Assembly: GCF_947498825.1 (NCBI RefSeq)
Contig: NZ_CANMLV010000008.1
Location: 1 to 64,000, forward strand
Length of the DNA: 64,000 bases
From: an uncultured Cedecea sp.
GTDB lineage: Bacteria; Pseudomonadota; Gammaproteobacteria; Enterobacterales; Enterobacteriaceae
Direction: 5' to 3'
The position numbers and the translations under genes are program-made. The notes under the pieces are model-generated. The model was given only the letters and a program-made list of their open reading frames with translations, did no database searches and had not been told where the DNA came from. Shown here one piece after another: positions 43,101 to 56,393 of this stretch (position 1 is its first letter; each line of letters begins with the position of its first letter).

Positions 43101-44568
43101 AATGGTCATCCTCTTTTTTTTGAGGCTGGAGTTTGATCTCTGATAGGTATTTCGCAAGCTTACCGATGTTACCTGCTCCCTGTACGAGGATCAGATCGTT
43201 GCCAGACAGCATCGGAGCCAGCATCTCAGGAACATCACCATGCTCAGAGACCAAAATAGGATCGACCTTACCGCGGCTACGGATAGTACGGCATAACGAA
43301 CGGCTGTCAGCTCCGGGGATCACGGGCTCACCGGCTGCATAAACATCCAGCATCAGTAACACATCAACCTGTGATAAGACGCTGGCAAAATCATCATATA
43401 AATCACGCGTACGTGTATAGCGATGAGGTTGAAAGATCATGACCAAATTCTTATCCGGCCAGCCCGCACGCGCAGCTTTAATGGTGACATCCACTTCTGT
43501 TGGGTGATGCCCATAGTCATCCACTAACACTGCCTTACCAGATTTACCGTTAACGGCCTCAAGGTCAAACTCACCCAAGAAATCAAAACGGCGTCCGGTT
43601 CCCTGGAAGTTTTCCAGCGCTCTCAGGATAGCTGCATCGTCAATTCCTTCTTCGGTTGCGACCGTAATCGCTGCCGTCGCATTTAAGGCATTGTGACGCC
43701 CCGGAGCATTCAGTACGACTTCAAGTACCGGTTTATCCTGGCGTACCACTGTAAAGTAGCCCTGAGCTCCGGACTGACGATAATTTTCAACACGCACATC
43801 AGCATCTGGACTAAAACCATAGGTTGTGGTTTGACGCCCGACACGTGGCAACAGCTCACGAATCACCGGATCATCCACACACATCACTGCACGACCATAG
43901 AAGGGCAAATTGTGCAGAAAACTGATAAAGGTCTGCTTTAAGATCTCAAAGTCGCCTTGGTAGGTATCCATATGGTCGGCTTCAATATTCGTCACCACTG
44001 ACACCATCGGCTGCAAGTGCAGGAATGACGCATCGCTCTCGTCGGCTTCTGCAATCAGGTAACGGCTATTGCCCAGGCGCGCATGTGTTCCCGCCGCCTT
44101 CACCAGACCGCCGTTAACAAAGGTCGGATCAAGACCGGCTTCGGCATAAATATTGGATACCATTGCCGTCGTGGTGGTCTTACCGTGAGTGCCGGCAATT
44201 GCGATACCATGACGAAAACGCATCAACTCAGCCAGCATTTCTGCCCGGCGAATAACCGGAATACGCGCTTCATGGGCTGCAACAATTTCAGGATTATCCG
44301 CCGAAATTGCGCTGGACATTACAACAACGCTCGCATCGCGCACATTCTCAGGGCGATGATTGAAATAAATTGTTGCTCCCAGTGCTGACAACTGTTGTGT
44401 GACCGGATTCGGAGCCAGATCGGAGCCGCTGATCTGATAGCCTTCGTTAGCCAGAACCTCAGCAATACCACCCATACCAGCGCCGCCGATACCAACAAAG
44501 TGAATATGCCGGACGCGACGCATCTCGGGCACGATTGAACGCAGTTTCGCCAGTTGTTGTGTATTCAT
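43093..44568 (-). CDS. murC: UDP-N-acetylmuramate--L-alanine ligase
   Basis: MurC adds the first amino acid to UDP-MurNAc. The 491 residues equal E. coli MurC. The Rossmann start [21 protein letters not shown], the P-loop [13 protein letters not shown] and the C-terminal block [10 protein letters not shown] with [11 protein letters not shown] are all present. It stands 69 bases after murG, the widest gap within the mur run. Confidence 0.97.
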   Translation of the reverse strand: MNTQQLAKLRSIVPEMRRVRHIHFVGIGGAGMGGIAEVLANEGYQISGSDLAPNPVTQQLSALGATIYFNHRPENVRDASVVVMSSAISADNPEIVAAHEARIPVIRRAEMLAELMRFRHGIAIAGTHGKTTTTAMVSNIYAEAGLDPTFVNGGLVKAAGTHARLGNSRYLIAEADESDASFLHLQPMVSVVTNIEADHMDTYQGDFEILKQTFISFLHNLPFYGRAVMCVDDPVIRELLPRVGRQTTTYGFSPDADVRVENYRQSGAQGYFTVVRQDKPVLEVVLNAPGRHNALNATAAITVATEEGIDDAAILRALENFQGTGRRFDFLGEFDLEAVNGKSGKAVLVDDYGHHPTEVDVTIKAARAGWPDKNLVMIFQPHRYTRTRDLYDDFASVLSQVDVLLMLDVYAAGEPVIPGADSRSLCRTIRSRGKVDPILVSEHGDVPEMLAPMLSGNDLILVQGAGNIGKLAKYLSEIKLQPQKKEDDHYG

Positions 44569-44637
44569 TCTCTAAACCTGAGGACGGTATTCCGTCATTA
44601 CATCAAAATCATGGGAGCCTTTGGCTACCCACAAAGA

Positions 44638-45702
44638 TTATTTTCCAGCCACGGCAGCAACTTCTTTCGCGACCCGTTCGGTCGCATCAGGAATCGATGC
44701 TGCCCGAGCACGTTGTGCCATGACCAATAAAGTTTCACGATCCCAACCCGAAAGCGTGGCCGTTACGTTATCTACAGTAAATTGTGGCTGCTCAAGGATA
44801 GTGGCTGCTCCTGCCTTTTCCAGCGGCAGTGCATTCCAGTACTGCTGTCTGTCTTTATGCTGGAAAGGCACAAAGAGTGCAGGTAATCCGGCTGCCGCGA
44901 TTTCACTCACGGTCAGCGCGCCGGAACGGCAGACAACCACATCAGCCCAGGCATAAGCCGCCGCCATATCATCAATGAACTCAGTAATTTTATGCTGCGA
45001 AGCAATATCACCATAAGCCTGTTGTACCGAGTCCAGTCCTCCCTTGCCGGTTTGATGCCAGAGAGTAATATGCTCTGCCAGTCGCCCAGCAACCTGCGGC
45101 ATAATCTGATTCAGTATCCGTGCACCTTGCGAACCACCGACCACCAACACGTGTAACGGCCCCTCTCGCTCGGCAAAGCGCTGTTCCGGAAGCGGTAAGG
45201 CCAGCACATCTGTTCGTACCGGATTTCCCACGACATCAGCCTCAGGAAAGGCCCCAGGAAATGCCTGCATCACTTTGCTGGCGATTTTTGCCAGCCATTT
45301 ATTCGTCAGCCCGGCAATACCGTTCTGCTCATGCAGTACCACAGGAATACCGAGCGACCATGCAGCCAGCCCACCGGGTCCTGAGACATAGCCGCCCATA
45401 CCCAGTACAACATCGGGTTTCCAGGCTTTCATGATGGCCCGAGCCTGACGCCAGGCTTTAAAAATTTGTAGCGGCGCCATTAACTGCGCCTTGATGCCTT
45501 TCCCACGCAGACCAGAAATTCGAATAAAATCGATTTCGATACCATGGCGAGGAACCAGGTCAGCTTCCATGCGATCGCGAGTACCTAACCAGCGAACCTG
45601 CCAGCCTTGAGCAATCAAATGATGTGCAACAGCCAGCCCCGGGAACACGTGCCCTCCTGTTCCTCCGGCCATTACCATTAACCGTTTTGATTTGCCTGTC
45701 AT
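44638..45702 (-). CDS. murG: UDP-N-acetylglucosamine transferase MurG (lipid II synthesis)
   Basis: MurG moves GlcNAc onto lipid I on the cytoplasmic face of the membrane. The 354 residues (E. coli 355) show the glycine loop [15 protein letters not shown], the second loop GGYVSGPGG, the GGSQGA loop and the UDP-binding [18 protein letters not shown]. It overlaps ftsW by four bases. Confidence 0.97.
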   Translation of the reverse strand: MTGKSKRLMVMAGGTGGHVFPGLAVAHHLIAQGWQVRWLGTRDRMEADLVPRHGIEIDFIRISGLRGKGIKAQLMAPLQIFKAWRQARAIMKAWKPDVVLGMGGYVSGPGGLAAWSLGIPVVLHEQNGIAGLTNKWLAKIASKVMQAFPGAFPEADVVGNPVRTDVLALPLPEQRFAEREGPLHVLVVGGSQGARILNQIMPQVAGRLAEHITLWHQTGKGGLDSVQQAYGDIASQHKITEFIDDMAAAYAWADVVVCRSGALTVSEIAAAGLPALFVPFQHKDRQQYWNALPLEKAGAATILEQPQFTVDNVTATLSGWDRETLLVMAQRARAASIPDATERVAKEVAAVAGK

Positions 45703-46943
45703 TTGGCGCTCCGTGTAAACGCCTGTGCTTTCGCCAGACGAGTTTCATAATCAATTCTTAATAGCAACATAATGGCGGTAGACATTATCAGTAAACTGGA
45801 ACCACCATAACTTATCAGCGGTAGTGTCAAACCTTTAGTCGGTAACATGCCCGATGCCGCCCCCACGTTAACCAGCGCCTGGAAGCTAAACCAGATACCA
45901 ATGGAACAAGCCAGAAAACCGGCAAACCGCTGGTCAATTTCCAAGGCGCGTTTACCGATCGACATAGCACGAAAAGCCACGCAGAATACCATTAAAAGCG
46001 CAATCACCACACCGATATATCCCATCTCCTCAGCCAGAATGGAGAAGATAAAGTCGGTATGGGCTTCGGGTAAATACTCCAGCTTCTGCACTGAATTCCC
46101 CAGACCCTGGCCCCACATTTCACCGCGACCAAAAGCCATCAGTGACTGGGTCAACTGGTAACCGCTACCAAAAGGATCATCCCATGGATTCCAGAAAGAG
46201 GTCACACGACGAACACGATAAGGAGCAGCAAGGATCAGCATCACCACCGCGGCGACACCGGAACAGATAATGGCAATAAATTGCCAAAGTTTAGCGCCGG
46301 CCAGAAACAACATCGCAAGGGTGGTAACAAACAGTACGACTACCGTTCCAAGATCAGGCTGGGCCAGCAATAGCAGCGCCATAACAAGAATAACGCCCAT
46401 CGGTTTCAGGAAGCCGCGCAGGTTATTACGCACCTCATCCACTTTACGTACCAAGTAGTTCGAGAGATAACAGAACAGTGCGAGCTTGGACAGCTCTGCA
46501 GGCTGGATGCGCAATGGTCCGATGGAAATCCAGCGTGAAGCACCATTGACCGAGCTACCCACGACGAGCACTATCACAAGCATCCCCATAGATGCCAGAA
46601 GCATAGCCGTACTGTATCGCTGCCAGAACCCCATCGGCAGACGTAGCGTTATCATCGACAGCACAAAGGCCAGAGTAATATAAAGCCCATCACGCTTGGC
46701 AAATAAAAACGGATCGTTTGCCAGTCGCTGTCCCACCGGCATGGAAGCTGAAGTGACCATGACAAAACCTATGGCAGTCAGACCAAGGGTTAACCACAGT
46801 AAGGTGCGATCGTAGAGTAATCTGCTATTAGCCTCTGCATCGCTGGTGCCCATGATCCACCCTTTTAATGGCGACACAGCCCAAACCAAGAAACCGAATC
46901 CTGGCAACCGGGGCAGACGCAAACGGGGGAGAGGCAATCGCAT
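45699..46943 (-). CDS. ftsW: Lipid II polymerase FtsW (SEDS family)
   Basis: FtsW polymerises glycan strands at the septum together with FtsI. The 414 residues have ten membrane segments of the SEDS fold. Conserved pieces include [38 protein letters not shown] and the C-terminal [12 protein letters not shown]. Length equals E. coli. It overlaps murG by four bases and shares one base with murD. Confidence 0.96.
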   Translation of the reverse strand: MRLPLPRLRLPRLPGFGFLVWAVSPLKGWIMGTSDAEANSRLLYDRTLLWLTLGLTAIGFVMVTSASMPVGQRLANDPFLFAKRDGLYITLAFVLSMITLRLPMGFWQRYSTAMLLASMGMLVIVLVVGSSVNGASRWISIGPLRIQPAELSKLALFCYLSNYLVRKVDEVRNNLRGFLKPMGVILVMALLLLAQPDLGTVVVLFVTTLAMLFLAGAKLWQFIAIICSGVAAVVMLILAAPYRVRRVTSFWNPWDDPFGSGYQLTQSLMAFGRGEMWGQGLGNSVQKLEYLPEAHTDFIFSILAEEMGYIGVVIALLMVFCVAFRAMSIGKRALEIDQRFAGFLACSIGIWFSFQALVNVGAASGMLPTKGLTLPLISYGGSSLLIMSTAIMLLLRIDYETRLAKAQAFTRSAK

Positions 46944-48259
46944 TAGCCAAACTCCTTCGCAAGGCGGGTAAAAACGTCACCACGCTGTTCAAAGCTTTTA
47001 AACTGATCCAAGCTGGCACAGGCAGGCGACAGCAGCACCATATCACCGGCTTTAAGCTGCCCTGCTAACAATTGAATAGCCTGTTCCATTGTTTCAGTCT
47101 GATGGGCGATTTCAGGTCGTAAAGCCACCAGTTCCGCGGCATCACGACCAAAACAATAGAGTCGAATATTATCAGCCTGTAGATAAGGGGACAGCGGTGC
47201 AAAATCCGCGGACTTTCCATCCCCCCCCAGGAGTAGATACAGCGTTCCGTCAACGTGCAGACCATTCAACGCCGCTTCGGTGCTACCGACATTGGTGGCT
47301 TTAGAGTCATTAATCCAGCGTACGCCCTTATTGTCCAACGCCAACTGGAAACGGTGAGCCAGACCACCAAACTGCATCAATGCGTTAAGACTGCTCGAAC
47401 GTGGCAGACCGACCGCATCAGCCAGTGCCAGGGCAGCAAGCGCATTGGTATAATTATGCTGACCGACTAGCTTCATCTCTTTACTGCTAAGGACTTTTTC
47501 ACCTTTAGCCTGCAGCCAGACATCGCCTTGCTGTTGGGTAAGATGGTAGTCGCCTGCATTAATGCCAAAGCTGACACAGCGTGTATCTGCTCCGTCCGGG
47601 GGCAAAGTCAGGGCATCGTCAGCATTCACGACACAGACTTTCGCCTGGTCGTAGATACGTAATTTGGCCGAACGATACTGACCCAGCCCTGATGGATACC
47701 TGTCCATATGATCTTCAGTGACATTGAGGATAGTCGCCGCCGCTGCTTTCAGGCTGTAGGTTGTTTCCAGTTGAAAGCTCGACAGTTCAATGACATACAG
47801 ATCGCAGGCATTTTCCAACAGTTTCAATGCTGGCTGACCGATATTGCCGCCGACGCCGACGTTAACCCCCGCAGCTTTGGCCATTTCACCGACCATCGTC
47901 GTGACAGTACTTTTACCATTTGATCCCGTCACCGCCACAACTGGCGCCTGCACTTCGCGGCAAAATAGTTCGATATCACCGACAATTTCAACCCCCGCAT
48001 CGGCCGCTGCCGCTAATGTCGGATGCGCTAATGCCATACCCGGGCTGGCAACAATTAAATCAGCATTCAGCAACCATTCTTGCTGTAATGAACCGGTATG
48101 GCACTCAACCTGCTCGGGTAAATGGTTAATACCTGGTGGCGTGGCGCGGGTATCCATCACGCGCGGAAATACCCCGCGTGAAACGAAGAAATCAACACAA
48201 GACAGGCCGGTCAGACCCAATCCGATAATAACGACGTTTTTACCCTGATAGTCAGCCAT
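46943..48259 (-). CDS. murD: UDP-N-acetylmuramoyl-L-alanine--D-glutamate ligase
   Basis: MurD adds D-glutamate to UDP-MurNAc-L-Ala. The 438 residues equal E. coli MurD, with the N-terminal [18 protein letters not shown]-loop [23 protein letters not shown] and the C-terminal [19 protein letters not shown]. Two bases separate it from mraY. Confidence 0.97.
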   Translation of the reverse strand: MADYQGKNVVIIGLGLTGLSCVDFFVSRGVFPRVMDTRATPPGINHLPEQVECHTGSLQQEWLLNADLIVASPGMALAHPTLAAAADAGVEIVGDIELFCREVQAPVVAVTGSNGKSTVTTMVGEMAKAAGVNVGVGGNIGQPALKLLENACDLYVIELSSFQLETTYSLKAAAATILNVTEDHMDRYPSGLGQYRSAKLRIYDQAKVCVVNADDALTLPPDGADTRCVSFGINAGDYHLTQQQGDVWLQAKGEKVLSSKEMKLVGQHNYTNALAALALADAVGLPRSSSLNALMQFGGLAHRFQLALDNKGVRWINDSKATNVGSTEAALNGLHVDGTLYLLLGGDGKSADFAPLSPYLQADNIRLYCFGRDAAELVALRPEIAHQTETMEQAIQLLAGQLKAGDMVLLSPACASLDQFKSFEQRGDVFTRLAKEFG

Positions 48260-48261
48260 GA

Positions 48262-49344
48262 TTAGCGTACCTTCAACGTTGCCAGGCCAATGAGCACCAG
48301 CATCAGAGAAATAATCCAGAAACGCACAATCACTCGTGGTTCTGGCCAGCCTTTCAATTCATAGTGGTGGTGGATAGGTGCCATACGGAAAATACGCTGT
48401 CCGCGTAATTTGAAAGAACCGACCTGCAAAATCACCGACAGCGTTTCCACCACAAATACGCCGCCCATAATCACCAGCAAAAACTCCTGACGCAGCAGAA
48501 CCGCGATCGTTCCTAATGCCCCACCAAGAGCCAGCGAACCCACATCCCCCATAAAGACTTGTGCCGGATAGGTGTTGAACCAGAGGAACCCTAATCCCGC
48601 ACCGACAATCGCAGTACAGACAATCACGAGTTCGCCCGCATGACGCAGATAAGGTATATGCAGATACCCGGCAAAGTTCATGTTACCCGTGGCCCAGGCG
48701 ACCAAAGCAAAACCTGCAGCAACTAATACGGTTGGCATAATTGCCAGACCATCCAAGCCATCGGTCAGGTTAACGGCGTTACCAGTACCGACAATCACAA
48801 AATAGGCCAGCAAGACATAAAACAGCCCTAACTGCGGCATCACATCTTTAAAAAACGGCACCACCAGCTGAGTCGCTGCGGTATCTTTTCCGGCGATATA
48901 CATAGTGAACGCAACGGCCAGAGCAATTACCGACATCCAAAAATATTTCCAGCGGGCGATAAGTCCTTTGGTGTCTTTACGCACCACTTTGCGATAATCA
49001 TCGACAAACCCAACGATACCGTAGCCCACCAGCACAAACAGGACACACCAGACATACGGATTAGAAGGGTAAGCCCACATCAGTACCGAAATGACAATCG
49101 AGGCGAGGATCATTAACCCGCCCATCGTCGGGGTACCGCGTTTACTGAAATGCGACTCAGGGCCGTCATGACGAACCACTTGTCCGAATGAAAGCTTCTG
49201 TAAATGGGCGATAAAACGCGGTCCCATCCATAAAGAGATAAATAAAGCCGTTAACAAACTGACGATGGCGCGAAACGTCAAATAAGAAAAGACGTGAAAA
49301 CCGGAATAATATTTGACCAGATATTCGGCCAGCCAGACTAACAT
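48262..49344 (-). CDS. mraY: Phospho-N-acetylmuramoyl-pentapeptide-transferase
   Basis: MraY joins phospho-MurNAc-pentapeptide to undecaprenyl phosphate to give lipid I. The 360 residues form ten membrane helices. Signatures present are [53 protein letters not shown] and [11 protein letters not shown]. It overlaps murF by seven bases. Confidence 0.97.
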   Translation of the reverse strand: MLVWLAEYLVKYYSGFHVFSYLTFRAIVSLLTALFISLWMGPRFIAHLQKLSFGQVVRHDGPESHFSKRGTPTMGGLMILASIVISVLMWAYPSNPYVWCVLFVLVGYGIVGFVDDYRKVVRKDTKGLIARWKYFWMSVIALAVAFTMYIAGKDTAATQLVVPFFKDVMPQLGLFYVLLAYFVIVGTGNAVNLTDGLDGLAIMPTVLVAAGFALVAWATGNMNFAGYLHIPYLRHAGELVIVCTAIVGAGLGFLWFNTYPAQVFMGDVGSLALGGALGTIAVLLRQEFLLVIMGGVFVVETLSVILQVGSFKLRGQRIFRMAPIHHHYELKGWPEPRVIVRFWIISLMLVLIGLATLKVR

Positions 49345-50696
49345 GCTTGTTTCTCCTGCAAGGCGCGGACTACGTCTTCCATAGCCGCACTACGTGAACC
49401 TTTCACCAAAATAGTTAATTCCGGGTGAGTGGCGATTAATGCTTTCAAACGTGTAACCAGTGCACTTTTATCGGTAAAATGTTCACCCACACCAGAGGCA
49501 TGGCTTAACGCTTCACTTAATACTCCGACACTCAAAACACTGTCGATTGCTGCTAATTTTGCCGCCTCGCCAACCTGACGATGGCAGCTCTCTGCTTCAA
49601 CACCCAACTCGCCCATGTCACCGACGACCAGTATCCGGTAACCCGGCATTTCTGCCAGAACCTGTACTGCGGCAGTCATCGAACCGACATTGGCGTTATA
49701 GGTATCATCCAGCAGTTGCTGATGTTCATTCAAACACACAGGAAACAGGCGACCGGGTACGGGTTGCAAGTCACCTAAGCCCGCTTTTATTGCTTCCAGC
49801 GGGGCACCCACTGCCGTAGCCAGTGCCGCAGCAGCCAAGGCATTAGCAATGTTATGGCGGCCCGGTAGAGGTAGCGACACGGCAACAGTTCCCTCCGGCG
49901 TTTGCAAGATAAACTCACATCCCCTGGCAGTGATCTGAATATTGCGCGCGCTGAAATCGCAGCCCTCGGTATCCGGTGAAAACTGCCATACCGTTCGGTT
50001 CGTTAACGACGGACGCCACCCGGACAAGTCATTACTGTCGGCATTAATAATCGCAATGCCCTCTGCGGATAGCCCCTGGAAAATTTCGCCTTTCGCTTTT
50101 GCCACACCCGCCAGAGAACCAAAACCTTCGAGGTGTGCTGCAGCCAAGTTATTCACTAGCGCAGCTTGTGGGCGGGTTAATGATACCGTCCAGGCAATTT
50201 CCCCCTGATGGTTCGCGCCAAGCTCGATAACGGCAAAGTCGTATTCCGGGGTCAGACGCAGCAACGTCAGAGGAACACCGATATCATTATTCAGGTTACC
50301 TGCGGTATAGAGTGTATTACCGCAGTGACGCAATATCGCCGCAGTCATCTCTTTAACGGAGGTTTTACCTGATGACCCTGTCAGCGCAACAACGCGGGCA
50401 GGAACTTGCTGACGCACCCATGCACCTAGCTCTCCAAGAGCCTGACGTGTATCCGTCACCACTACTTGCGGAACAGGAATATCAAGCGGACGAGAGACCA
50501 GCAATGCGCCAGCTCCCGCTTTAACGGCATCGGCGGCAAAGTCATGGGCGTCAAAACGTTCACCCTTCAGTGCCACAAACAGGCAGCCTGGCGTCAGTTT
50601 GCGGGTATCGGTCGTGACTTCAGTGATTTCGAGGTCTGCACCGTATGCCTGCCCTTGTAGGATAATCGCGAGCTGTTTTAGAGAAACCGGGATCAT
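49338..50696 (-). CDS. murF: UDP-MurNAc-tripeptide--D-alanyl-D-alanine ligase
   Basis: MurF adds D-Ala-D-Ala to complete the pentapeptide. The 452 residues equal E. coli MurF, with P-loop [33 protein letters not shown] and [11 protein letters not shown]. It overlaps murE by four bases and mraY by seven, so translation is coupled along the run. Confidence 0.97.
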   Translation of the reverse strand: MIPVSLKQLAIILQGQAYGADLEITEVTTDTRKLTPGCLFVALKGERFDAHDFAADAVKAGAGALLVSRPLDIPVPQVVVTDTRQALGELGAWVRQQVPARVVALTGSSGKTSVKEMTAAILRHCGNTLYTAGNLNNDIGVPLTLLRLTPEYDFAVIELGANHQGEIAWTVSLTRPQAALVNNLAAAHLEGFGSLAGVAKAKGEIFQGLSAEGIAIINADSNDLSGWRPSLTNRTVWQFSPDTEGCDFSARNIQITARGCEFILQTPEGTVAVSLPLPGRHNIANALAAAALATAVGAPLEAIKAGLGDLQPVPGRLFPVCLNEHQQLLDDTYNANVGSMTAAVQVLAEMPGYRILVVGDMGELGVEAESCHRQVGEAAKLAAIDSVLSVGVLSEALSHASGVGEHFTDKSALVTRLKALIATHPELTILVKGSRSAAMEDVVRALQEKQAC

Positions 50697-52180
50697 ACCG
50701 CGCCCCCTAATAATGCCATGGCGGTGCTACGGTCAGAGTAGTCAAGGCGACGATGGCCAACAATCTGATAATCTTCATGGCCTTTACCTGCCAACAGCAC
50801 TACATCATTCTCTTTTGCCTGCATGATGGCAGCAGTAACGGCTTCCGCTCGCCCCTGAATAACCCGAGCCAGCCCGGGATCCACCATCCCTGCCAGAATA
50901 TCTGCAACGATAACTGCGGGATCTTCGGTACGCGGATTATCATCAGTCACTATCGCGATATCGGCATATTGTTCAGTAATTGCGCCCATTAATGGACGTT
51001 TACCGGTATCCCGGTCTCCGCCACAGCCAAAGACACACCACAGTTTGCCCTGACAATGCAGGCGCGCAGCGGCGAGGGCTTTTTCCAGCGCATCGGGCGT
51101 ATGGGCGTAATCCACCACTACAGTGGGTTTTCCGGCAGCACGGAACACTTCCATACGACCACAAACCGGTTGTAACTGGTCGGCAGTCTGCAGTAATCCT
51201 TCCAGCGGATAACCAAGTGCCAGTAACGTAGCCAGCGCCAGTAACAAATTACTGACGTTAAAAGGTCCCATCAGGCGGCTATCAATTTTGCCGTCGCCCC
51301 AGGATGAAGAGAAATGAATCAAGGCCCCGCCATCGTGATACTCAACGTCACGCGCGGCAACCCAACGCCCGGAATAATCCGGCTGAATCGTATTTTCCAT
51401 ACTGACAGCAACCGCATCAGGCAAGCGGTTGAGCCACTGACGTCCGATTTCATCGTCGACATTGATAATCGCCTGTCCGTACTCATGGTTGGAAAATAAC
51501 AACCATTTTGCGGCGGCGTAATTTTCCATCGTGCCATGATAATCCAGGTGATCACGGCTAAGGTTCGTAAACACTGAGGCAGCAAAACTCAGCGCAGCAA
51601 CCCGGTGCTGTACCAGACCATGGGACGAGACTTCCATTGCCCCAAAGGTTGCGCCTTGAGCCAGTAAACTCTCTAACTCACGCTGAATATCTACAGCGGA
51701 TCCGGTGGTATTTTCCGCGGCGACAACTTGCCCGAGCAAGCCATTACCAACAGTACCCATTACGGCACTTTTTTCACCGAGTCGCTGCGCCCACTGCGCC
51801 AGTAGCTGGGTGGTTGTCGTTTTTCCGTTCGTTCCGGTGACACTAACCAGACGCATAACCGAAGAGGGGTCATGATAGAAACGCCCTGCCAGGGCAGAAA
51901 GACGTTGTGAAAGCTGGCTGAGATAGATAACAGGCACACCGTGCATATCACGCACTTCGCCGTCTTGCGCCTCACCTTCAGCTTCGGCAATAACGGCAGC
52001 CACACCTTGTGCGATAGCTTGCGGGATATAGCGACGCCCATCTACCGCATGCCCGAGGATTGCCACAAACAGATCGCCCGCAGCCGCTGTACGACTGTCG
52101 AGTGTCATCTCTCGTAATGCTCGCGCGGGAAGCGATGCTACCCAAGGCGCAAGAAGGTCATGCAAATTACGATCTGCCAC
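50693..52180 (-). CDS. murE: UDP-MurNAc-L-Ala-D-Glu--meso-diaminopimelate ligase
   Basis: MurE adds meso-diaminopimelate. The 495 residues equal E. coli MurE. P-loop [14 protein letters not shown], the carbamoylated lysine region, and DDNPRTEDP, which contains the DNPR motif diagnostic for diaminopimelate rather than lysine, are visible. It overlaps ftsI by 14 bases. Confidence 0.97.
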   Translation of the reverse strand: MADRNLHDLLAPWVASLPARALREMTLDSRTAAAGDLFVAILGHAVDGRRYIPQAIAQGVAAVIAEAEGEAQDGEVRDMHGVPVIYLSQLSQRLSALAGRFYHDPSSVMRLVSVTGTNGKTTTTQLLAQWAQRLGEKSAVMGTVGNGLLGQVVAAENTTGSAVDIQRELESLLAQGATFGAMEVSSHGLVQHRVAALSFAASVFTNLSRDHLDYHGTMENYAAAKWLLFSNHEYGQAIINVDDEIGRQWLNRLPDAVAVSMENTIQPDYSGRWVAARDVEYHDGGALIHFSSSWGDGKIDSRLMGPFNVSNLLLALATLLALGYPLEGLLQTADQLQPVCGRMEVFRAAGKPTVVVDYAHTPDALEKALAAARLHCQGKLWCVFGCGGDRDTGKRPLMGAITEQYADIAIVTDDNPRTEDPAVIVADILAGMVDPGLARVIQGRAEAVTAAIMQAKENDVVLLAGKGHEDYQIVGHRRLDYSDRSTAMALLGGAV

Positions 52181-53936
52181 CTGATGCCTCTTTCTGATTA
52201 ATTACAAACTCGTTTTTTTCTCCGGTAGCTAATGCATCCGGCTCAATATTCATGGTACGCAGCACCCCGCCCATAATGGCACCAAAGACTGGGGCTGATA
52301 CGGCACCACCGTAGTATTTACCCGCTTGTGGGTCGTTAATCACCACCACCAAGGCAAAGCGTGGGTGGCTGGCAGGGGCGATACCGGCCGTATAGGCAAG
52401 ATATTTATTAATGTACTTACCATCCGGTCCGACTTTTTTAGCCGTACCGGTTTTAATCGCAATACGGTAGCCTTTAATCGCCGCTTTAACCCCGCCGCCG
52501 CCGGGTAAAGCAACGCTTTCCATCATATGCAACACTTTACGTACTGTAGCCTCCGGGAAAATACGTTCCCCCGGAACAGGCGGATCCACTTTAGTTATCG
52601 ACAGTGGCCGGTATATGCCATAACTGCCGATTGTGGCGTAGGCTCGCGCTAACTGTAACGGAGTAACCATTAGCCCATAGCCGAAAGAGAAGGTGGCCCT
52701 CTCTATGTCAGACCACCGTTTTTGTGTTTGAGGATATAAGCCACTGCGTTCTCCGACCAACCCCAAATTGGTCTCTTTCCCAAATCCAAAACGAGAGTAA
52801 GTATCTACTAACGCAGAGGAGGGCATCGCTAACGCCAGCTTTGAAACACCGACGTTACTCGACTTCTGTAAAACCCCAGTGAGTGTCAACTCACTGTAAC
52901 GGCCAACATCTTTGATTTCATGACCATTCACACGGTAAGGGATGGTATTCAGCACCGAATTGTCATTCACCACGCCACGTTGAAGTGCCGTCATAATCAC
53001 CATTGGTTTCACCGTTGAACCCGGTTCAAACACATCGGTGATGGTACGGTTACGCATGACGTCTTTTTCAGTATCAGCCAGATTATTAGGGTTATAGGAC
53101 GGGCTGTTTGCCATCGCCAGTATTTCACCGGTATTCACGTCTACCAGTACCGCACTACCTGACTCAGCTTTGTTAAAAGCTACCGCATTACTTAATTCAC
53201 GGTAGACCAGCGCCTGCAGGCGCTCATCGATACTTAAAGCCAGATTATGCGCAGCCTGGCTGTCAGTAGAGGAGATATCTTCAATCACGCGTCCGAAACG
53301 GTCTTTACGTACCACTCGTTCGCCGGGCTGGCCGGTAAGCCATTTATCGAAGCTTTTTTCAACCCCTTCAATGCCTTGGCTGTCCACGTTGGTGAAGCCA
53401 ATTAAGTGAGCAGTCACTTCACCTGAAGGATAGTAACGACGTGATTCCTGACGTAAATGGATGCCAGGAAGCTTGAGTTGTTTAATATAGTTACTGACGT
53501 CCGGATTGACCTGACGAGCCAGATAAATAAAGCGACTTTTCGGATTGCTGTTCACGCGAGTGGCAAGCTGATCAAGCGGCGTATTCAGTGCATCAGCCAA
53601 GGCTTTCCAACGGTTATCCAAAGTTATCCCACCGGCATCATGCAGCTCTTTAGGATCAGCCCAAATGGCATTCACCGGCACGCTAACAGCCAGCGGACGA
53701 CCCGCACGGTCGCTGATCATGCCACGAACACTTGAGACTTCCTGTACCCGAAGCGAACGCATATCCCCTTGACGAACTAACATATCCGGATTGATGACCT
53801 GTAACCAGGCAACGCGTCCCATCAGTAATAGCAGCGCCAGCAGAATACAACCGCAAAGCAACGCAAAACGCCAACTGATAAAGTTGGCCTGAACTTCCGG
53901 GCGTTTTGATTTCGGCGTTCTTACTGCTAGTTTCAT
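52167..53936 (-). CDS. ftsI: Septal transpeptidase FtsI (PBP3)
   Basis: FtsI crosslinks septal peptidoglycan and is the target of aztreonam and related beta-lactams. The 589 residues (E. coli 588) have a short cytoplasmic tail, one membrane anchor ([21 protein letters not shown]), the pedestal domain and the class B transpeptidase domain. The motifs are STVKP (active Ser near 307), SSN ([12 protein letters not shown]) and KTGTAKK. It starts 15 bases after ftsL. Confidence 0.97.
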   Translation of the reverse strand: MKLAVRTPKSKRPEVQANFISWRFALLCGCILLALLLLMGRVAWLQVINPDMLVRQGDMRSLRVQEVSSVRGMISDRAGRPLAVSVPVNAIWADPKELHDAGGITLDNRWKALADALNTPLDQLATRVNSNPKSRFIYLARQVNPDVSNYIKQLKLPGIHLRQESRRYYPSGEVTAHLIGFTNVDSQGIEGVEKSFDKWLTGQPGERVVRKDRFGRVIEDISSTDSQAAHNLALSIDERLQALVYRELSNAVAFNKAESGSAVLVDVNTGEILAMANSPSYNPNNLADTEKDVMRNRTITDVFEPGSTVKPMVIMTALQRGVVNDNSVLNTIPYRVNGHEIKDVGRYSELTLTGVLQKSSNVGVSKLALAMPSSALVDTYSRFGFGKETNLGLVGERSGLYPQTQKRWSDIERATFSFGYGLMVTPLQLARAYATIGSYGIYRPLSITKVDPPVPGERIFPEATVRKVLHMMESVALPGGGGVKAAIKGYRIAIKTGTAKKVGPDGKYINKYLAYTAGIAPASHPRFALVVVINDPQAGKYYGGAVSAPVFGAIMGGVLRTMNIEPDALATGEKNEFVINQKEASGGRS

Positions 53937-53951
53937 CTGCTACTTACTTCC

Positions 53952-54323
53952 TCATTGCTGAACAACAATATTTTCCTGTGAAGGATCAACATGCTGTAGT
54001 TGCAATTTGTCCTTTGCAATCCGTTCGACGCGGCTATGATCGCCAAGCGCATTTTCTTCCAGAATCAGGTTACGCCACTCAATATCCAGAGCATCACGTT
54101 CCACCACCATTTGCTCACGCTGGGCTGTCAGTAGTCGCGTTTTGTGCGCAGTTGTCACAACAACAACGGCAGTAATGACAATCGCGACAAACAAACAGAG
54201 CGGTAATTTACCGTTACGCAGTAAATCACCGCCGATCACTCCCGGCAGTGAATGACGTTCAGGATTTCCCACCTGAGCAATCTGAGCAACCTTACTCAGT
54301 GACTCAGCCACGCGGTTAATCAT
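53952..54323 (-). CDS. ftsL: Cell division protein FtsL
   Basis: FtsL forms the FtsQLB complex that activates septal synthesis. The 123 residues (E. coli 121) have a short cytoplasmic part, one membrane helix ([18 protein letters not shown], about 42-59) and a periplasmic leucine-zipper coiled coil with [19 protein letters not shown]. It overlaps rsmH by four bases. Confidence 0.95.
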   Translation of the reverse strand: MINRVAESLSKVAQIAQVGNPERHSLPGVIGGDLLRNGKLPLCLFVAIVITAVVVVTTAHKTRLLTAQREQMVVERDALDIEWRNLILEENALGDHSRVERIAKDKLQLQHVDPSQENIVVQQ

Positions 54324-55261
54324 GCACCAGTCCTTTCAGCAATACGCAATACTGAACTACGAGCCCGGGCATTTTCTGCAATTTCCGCTTCACCCGGCAT
54401 CAATTTGCCTAAGGCTTTTAACTGACGACCGCCCAGTTTACTCAGCTGTGCTTCGGTCAGCGGCAGCCCGGCAGGGACCTGGGCCCCACGGCTGTTTCCA
54501 CGCATAAAACGCTTCACAATACGGTCTTCAAGAGAATGGAAACTGATAATCGATAACCGCCCTCCCGTGGCTAAGACTTCAAGGGAACCATTAAGCGCCT
54601 GCTCAATTTCGTCCAGCTCACTGTTGACCCAGATGCGTATCGCCTGGAAAGTACGGGTTGCCGGGTGCTTAAACTTATCTTTAACCGGCATGGCCTCAGA
54701 TACGATTTGCGCTAATTCTTTAGTACGAGTGATCGGCGGCAGCTCACGGTTACGCTCAACAATAGCGCGGGCGATACGTTTACCGAAACGTTCCTCACCG
54801 TAGGTTTTTATCACCCAGGCGATGTCCGCTTCATCCGCTGTTTGTAGCCATTGGGCTGCCGACTGGCCACGCGTTGGGTCCATACGCATATCCAGCGGAC
54901 CATCACGCATAAAGGAAAATCCGCGCTCTGCATCATCAAGCTGCGGAGAAGAAACACCCAAATCCAGTAAAATACCGTCAATCTTGCCGATTAATCCGCG
55001 TTCTTCAACATAGGTTGCCAGGGAGGAGAAAGGGCCATGAACAATAGAAAACCGAGGGTCATCAATAGCCTCAGCCGCGGCAATCGCCTGTGGGTCACGA
55101 TCGATTGCCAGTAGTCGTCCTTCCGGACCTAATTGGGACAAAATCAGACGTGAATGGCCCCCACGGCCGAAAGTACCATCAATATAGATACCATCTGGAC
55201 GAATATTCAGACCATTTACCGCTTCATCAAGCAACACGGTTGTGTGTTTAAAAGTTTGCAT
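54320..55261 (-). CDS. rsmH: 16S rRNA m4C1402 methyltransferase
   Basis: RsmH (MraW) methylates N4 of C1402 in 16S rRNA. The 313 residues equal E. coli. The N-terminal [16 protein letters not shown]-binding [32 protein letters not shown] and the C-terminal [12 protein letters not shown] are all conserved. It is five bases downstream of mraZ. Confidence 0.97.
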   Translation of the reverse strand: MQTFKHTTVLLDEAVNGLNIRPDGIYIDGTFGRGGHSRLILSQLGPEGRLLAIDRDPQAIAAAEAIDDPRFSIVHGPFSSLATYVEERGLIGKIDGILLDLGVSSPQLDDAERGFSFMRDGPLDMRMDPTRGQSAAQWLQTADEADIAWVIKTYGEERFGKRIARAIVERNRELPPITRTKELAQIVSEAMPVKDKFKHPATRTFQAIRIWVNSELDEIEQALNGSLEVLATGGRLSIISFHSLEDRIVKRFMRGNSRGAQVPAGLPLTEAQLSKLGGRQLKALGKLMPGEAEIAENARARSSVLRIAERTGA

Positions 55262-55266
55262 ATTAT

Positions 55267-55725
55267 TTAAAATGACAAATCCTGTAGACTTCCCGACAGA
55301 GCATTCATAGACATCTGTGCAGCGTCAATGTCTTCCTTGACCTGTTGATGCCAGGCCGTTTCATCCCAAATTTCAAATTTATTGAATTGCCCGACAAGCA
55401 TTATTTCTTTAGTCAACCCGGCGTACTGGCGCAATACTGGCACCAGCAACAAACGTCCGGCACTATCCATCTGGCATTCGCTGGCATGGCCCAACAATAG
55501 CCGCTGTACGCGGCGTTCTGCGGGATTCATACTAGATAAACGAGAAAGCTTCTGCTCAATGATTTCCCATTCAGCAAGAGGATAGAGCAGCAAACTTGGG
55601 TGGTGGATATCGATGGTACATACCATCTGGCCTTCAGAGATACTCATCAGCTGTTCCCGATAACGGGTAGGCACGGCAAGCCGTCCCTTGCTGTCAAGAT
55701 TGACAAGCGTTGCCCCACGGAACAT
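55267..55725 (-). CDS. mraZ: Transcriptional regulator MraZ
   Basis: MraZ is a ring-forming DNA-binding protein that represses its own dcw operon. The 152 residues equal E. coli MraZ and contain two SpoVT/AbrB-like DXXXR repeats ([16 protein letters not shown] and [16 protein letters not shown]). It is the first gene of the cluster and is preceded by its own direct-repeat operator. Confidence 0.97.
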   Translation of the reverse strand: MFRGATLVNLDSKGRLAVPTRYREQLMSISEGQMVCTIDIHHPSLLLYPLAEWEIIEQKLSRLSSMNPAERRVQRLLLGHASECQMDSAGRLLLVPVLRQYAGLTKEIMLVGQFNKFEIWDETAWHQQVKEDIDAAQMSMNALSGSLQDLSF

Positions 55726-55750
55726 ACCGTTTCCCCCCTCTGGTGGCTAA

Positions 55751-55780
55751 CTTCACCACTTTACCCCACAAATTCCCACA
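55751..55780 (-). promoter_or_regulatory. MraZ operator (three 10-bp direct repeats)
   Basis: On the minus strand the bases read TGTGGGAATT, TGTGGGGTAA, AGTGGTGAAG. These three direct repeats with a GTGGN core lie 26 bases upstream of mraZ and match the known MraZ binding site. Confidence 0.88.
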
Positions 55781-55787
55781 TATAAGG

Positions 55788-55817
55788 AGTTTACGGAGCA
55801 TAGGAAAAGCTTGTCAA
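55788..55817 (-). promoter_or_regulatory. dcw promoter Pmra
   Basis: A consensus -35 TTGACA (minus strand, 55817-55812) and a -10 TAAACT (55793-55788) are separated by 18 bases. They sit directly upstream of the MraZ repeats and mraZ. Confidence 0.82.
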
Positions 55818-56393
55818 GCAAGGCTGAGGCTGTTGCGAGAATAAATTCTCTTTGTCAGATGAGATATTAAAGAGACAAACAACAGAGGTTCTGCCCGGAT
55901 GAGAAAATTAACGTTATGAATATTTGAAAGAAAAAGGAAAATAAGCGCAAATAATGTTAAATACCCAGATATTGAAAGACGCTAAAGTATTAGCTTCTCC
56001 GTCTAAAATACCCACAGTATTCTAGCGGTTCTTCGTCACTAAAAACAGTGATGATTCCAGATACGACGCGGCTTGAGCAGCAGTTGCAGATGAGTAATTA
56101 CTCGCCAATGGCTAATAATTAGATCTTAGCCCCAATATGTGTGTAACAAAATAATACAATGTAACTTTTCATTTACGTTAAAGTCAGTTTTAGTCAATGC
56201 TAAATAATGACAGCTAAAATTAAGAAACAATAAATAGTCTTGGTCCCAAATACACATAAAATCATTTAAGATAATTCCCGAATGATTTAAGTGAGCACAA
56301 ACAGAATTCGGGATGGCTCACTGTGTAAAGTCAGGCTGCCGGCAACTTAAAATATTGCTGCTGTACTTTAAGTTACCGATTATGCCCCGCCCT
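55818..56393. other. A+T-rich spacer between the dcw promoter and cra
   Basis: About 575 bases without a convincing gene on either strand. The stretch is rich in A and T. A short inverted repeat (CCCGAAT at 56277-56283 with ATTCGGG at 56306-56312) is the only structure I can point to. E. coli also has a long spacer here. Confidence 0.5.
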